Positions 63,167 to 64,000 of a DNA stretch of 64,000 nucleotides are shown piece by piece (positions within the stretch are counted from its first letter, which is position 1; each line of letters starts with the position of its first letter). The position numbers were made by a program, and so were the translations under genes. The DNA comes from VAZQ01 sp963821505 (GTDB lineage: Bacteria > Pseudomonadota > Alphaproteobacteria > Rhizobiales > Xanthobacteraceae). Location: contig CAWGEH010000010.1 in assembly GCA_963821505.1 (NCBI GenBank), forward strand, positions 62,001-126,000, read 5' to 3'. Under the pieces are notes generated by a model. That model saw nothing but the letters and a program-made list of their open reading frames with translations. It did no database searches and was not told the DNA's origin.

Positions 63167-63562
63167 TTAGTTGCATGTGGTGGTTCGAAAACGGTCAGTG
63201 TAGCAATTCAGACGCCGTGGGCCGATTGTCCCCGTAATAGTGCCGGAACGGTCTGTGTAGACATTAATTCGATCTCTACCAATGTTACCCGTGGTGTTGC
63301 CGTAGCCGTCCTCGTGTGTGGTTATGCGCTCGTTGCCAATCGTACCCGTCGTCCCACCGTAGCCGTCGTTATAAGTGCTCATGTACTTACCGCCGACCCA
63401 GCCTGTCGTACTGCCGTACCGATCAGTGTAGGTGTTTACGGTGCGATTGCCGTCAGTGCCTGTCGTGTAACCAGATCGATCCGTGTGAAGGCTGCTGCTT
63501 TGGGCGCGCAACGGAAGAATGGATATCGCCAGCACCAGCGATGCAAGAATGAGGCGCGTCAT
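63167..63562 (-). CDS. Secreted 19-residue repeat protein
   Basis: 131 residues. Signal peptide ends near LPLRAQ. The mature protein is five 19-residue units plus a partial, consensus roughly YTDGYGxTTGxIGxxRxNx, and ends CYTDRFRTTTCN with two cysteines. The regular Thr/Gly/Tyr pattern suggests a beta-structured, possibly adhesive or fibre-like protein. I know similar repeats only as hypothetical proteins in Bradyrhizobium-type genomes. Confidence 0.65.
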   Translation of the reverse strand: MTRLILASLVLAISILPLRAQSSSLHTDRSGYTTGTDGNRTVNTYTDRYGSTTGWVGGKYMSTYNDGYGGTTGTIGNERITTHEDGYGNTTGNIGRDRINVYTDRSGTITGTIGPRRLNCYTDRFRTTTCN

Positions 63563-63669
63563 TAGAACACCTCCTTTGCTTGTTAGTGCGCTGCGATGGC
63601 ACTGGACAATGATAGCCCAATCCTGACGCTGCCTCCATCGCGGCCCCGAGCGATAGGCCCAATCCTTCT

Positions 63670-63863
63670 TGACACGATACCTTCCTGAAGCGTCCCCTTT
63701 ACTCGATCACTCGTCGGCGCGCGCGAGTAGAACTTCACCCGCTCACGGTCCTTGCGGGCGATGAACCGGAAGCCATCGTGCTTGATCTCGTGCAGCCACG
63801 CCTCTCGCCGGAGGGCGGTTGCAGGGTTTCGGTGGGGAGGCAGGGAGCGATGAAGCCGCGCAT
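63670..63863 (-). pseudogene. ATP-dependent DNA ligase remnant
   Basis: The start MRGFIAPCLPTETLQPPSGE continues, after a two-base frame change, as AWLHEIKHDGFRFIARKDRE with the adenylation motif KHDG. This is the N-terminus of LigD/ATP-dependent ligase-like proteins. It then jumps to a segment with EGIVSRR, so most of the gene is lost. Confidence 0.62.
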
Positions 63864-63950
63864 GGCCGCGCGTATATAGCGCGCGGCCCTCCTATACCTC
63901 TAGCACGGTCGCCCCGCCCGGCGTTCCCAGCCCGTCCGCTATCTCGACAC

Positions 63951-64000
63951 CTAGTGGTCTGATTCATTCGGGCGATTCCCAAATCGCCCGAAGCGGTTCA
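63951..64000 (+). repeat. 50-bp repeat, copy 2, cut by the window edge
   Basis: Similar to 62983-63032. Contains a palindrome TTCGGGCGATT with AATCGCCCGAA. Probably the start of another copy that continues outside the window. Confidence 0.6.

Overview
The window is high-GC DNA whose gene content fits an alphaproteobacterium of the Bradyrhizobium/Rhodopseudomonas type (order Hyphomicrobiales). Pointers are the many Bug-type (tripartite tricarboxylate, TTT) solute receptors, several small proteins I associate with Bradyrhizobiaceae, an EcfG-like stress promoter and double-hairpin intergenic palindromes. This placement is inference from gene content; no rRNA or tRNA gene was seen.

1-9.8 kb: the end of a branched-chain amino acid type (HAAT) ABC transporter (binding protein end, livH, livM, livG, livF), two small genes, a GntR regulator with a binding protein-like gene, two tandem Bug receptors and a flippase-like membrane protein. 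10-24.6 kb: a GT4 glycosyltransferase, a CoxE-like VWA protein, a large BNR-repeat lipoprotein, a signal peptidase I with extra N-terminal membrane segments, a membrane-protein gene broken by an IS110 remnant, two metallo/alpha-beta hydrolases, a ferritin-like stress protein, a patatin, and two copies of a small secreted protein family.

24.9-44.7 kb is largely transport and catabolism. A five-gene run holds a lactonase-like hydrolase, two Bug receptors and both subunits of a Rieske oxygenase. It is followed by lone substrate receptors, an esterase, an IclR/methyltransferase/Bug cluster, and a TauD dioxygenase plus SsuABC-type transporter enclosed by inverted copies of a 106-bp palindromic repeat. 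A frameshifted TRAP receptor, an MFS exporter, a universal stress protein and SixA follow, with a 36-bp tandem repeat running into the sixA stop codon.

45.0-48.7 kb is the left part of an integrative element (tyrosine integrase, small genes linked by ATGA overlaps, a DUF3631 ATPase). Its right part is gone: the ATPase gene is fused in frame to the last two thirds of an arylsulfatase gene. 50-57 kb holds a frameshifted adenylate cyclase/ATPase/TPR regulator, an ABC_sub_bind-type binding protein, and small secreted or zinc-ribbon proteins.

57.1-64 kb is an IS graveyard: one IS3, two IS256-type elements, remnants of an integrase, an IS630 transposase and an ATP-dependent DNA ligase, with small secreted proteins between them, one made of 19-residue repeats. 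Five otherwise well-preserved reading frames between 40.6 and 57.2 kb are each broken by a single base, so either consensus errors or recent decay affects this part.
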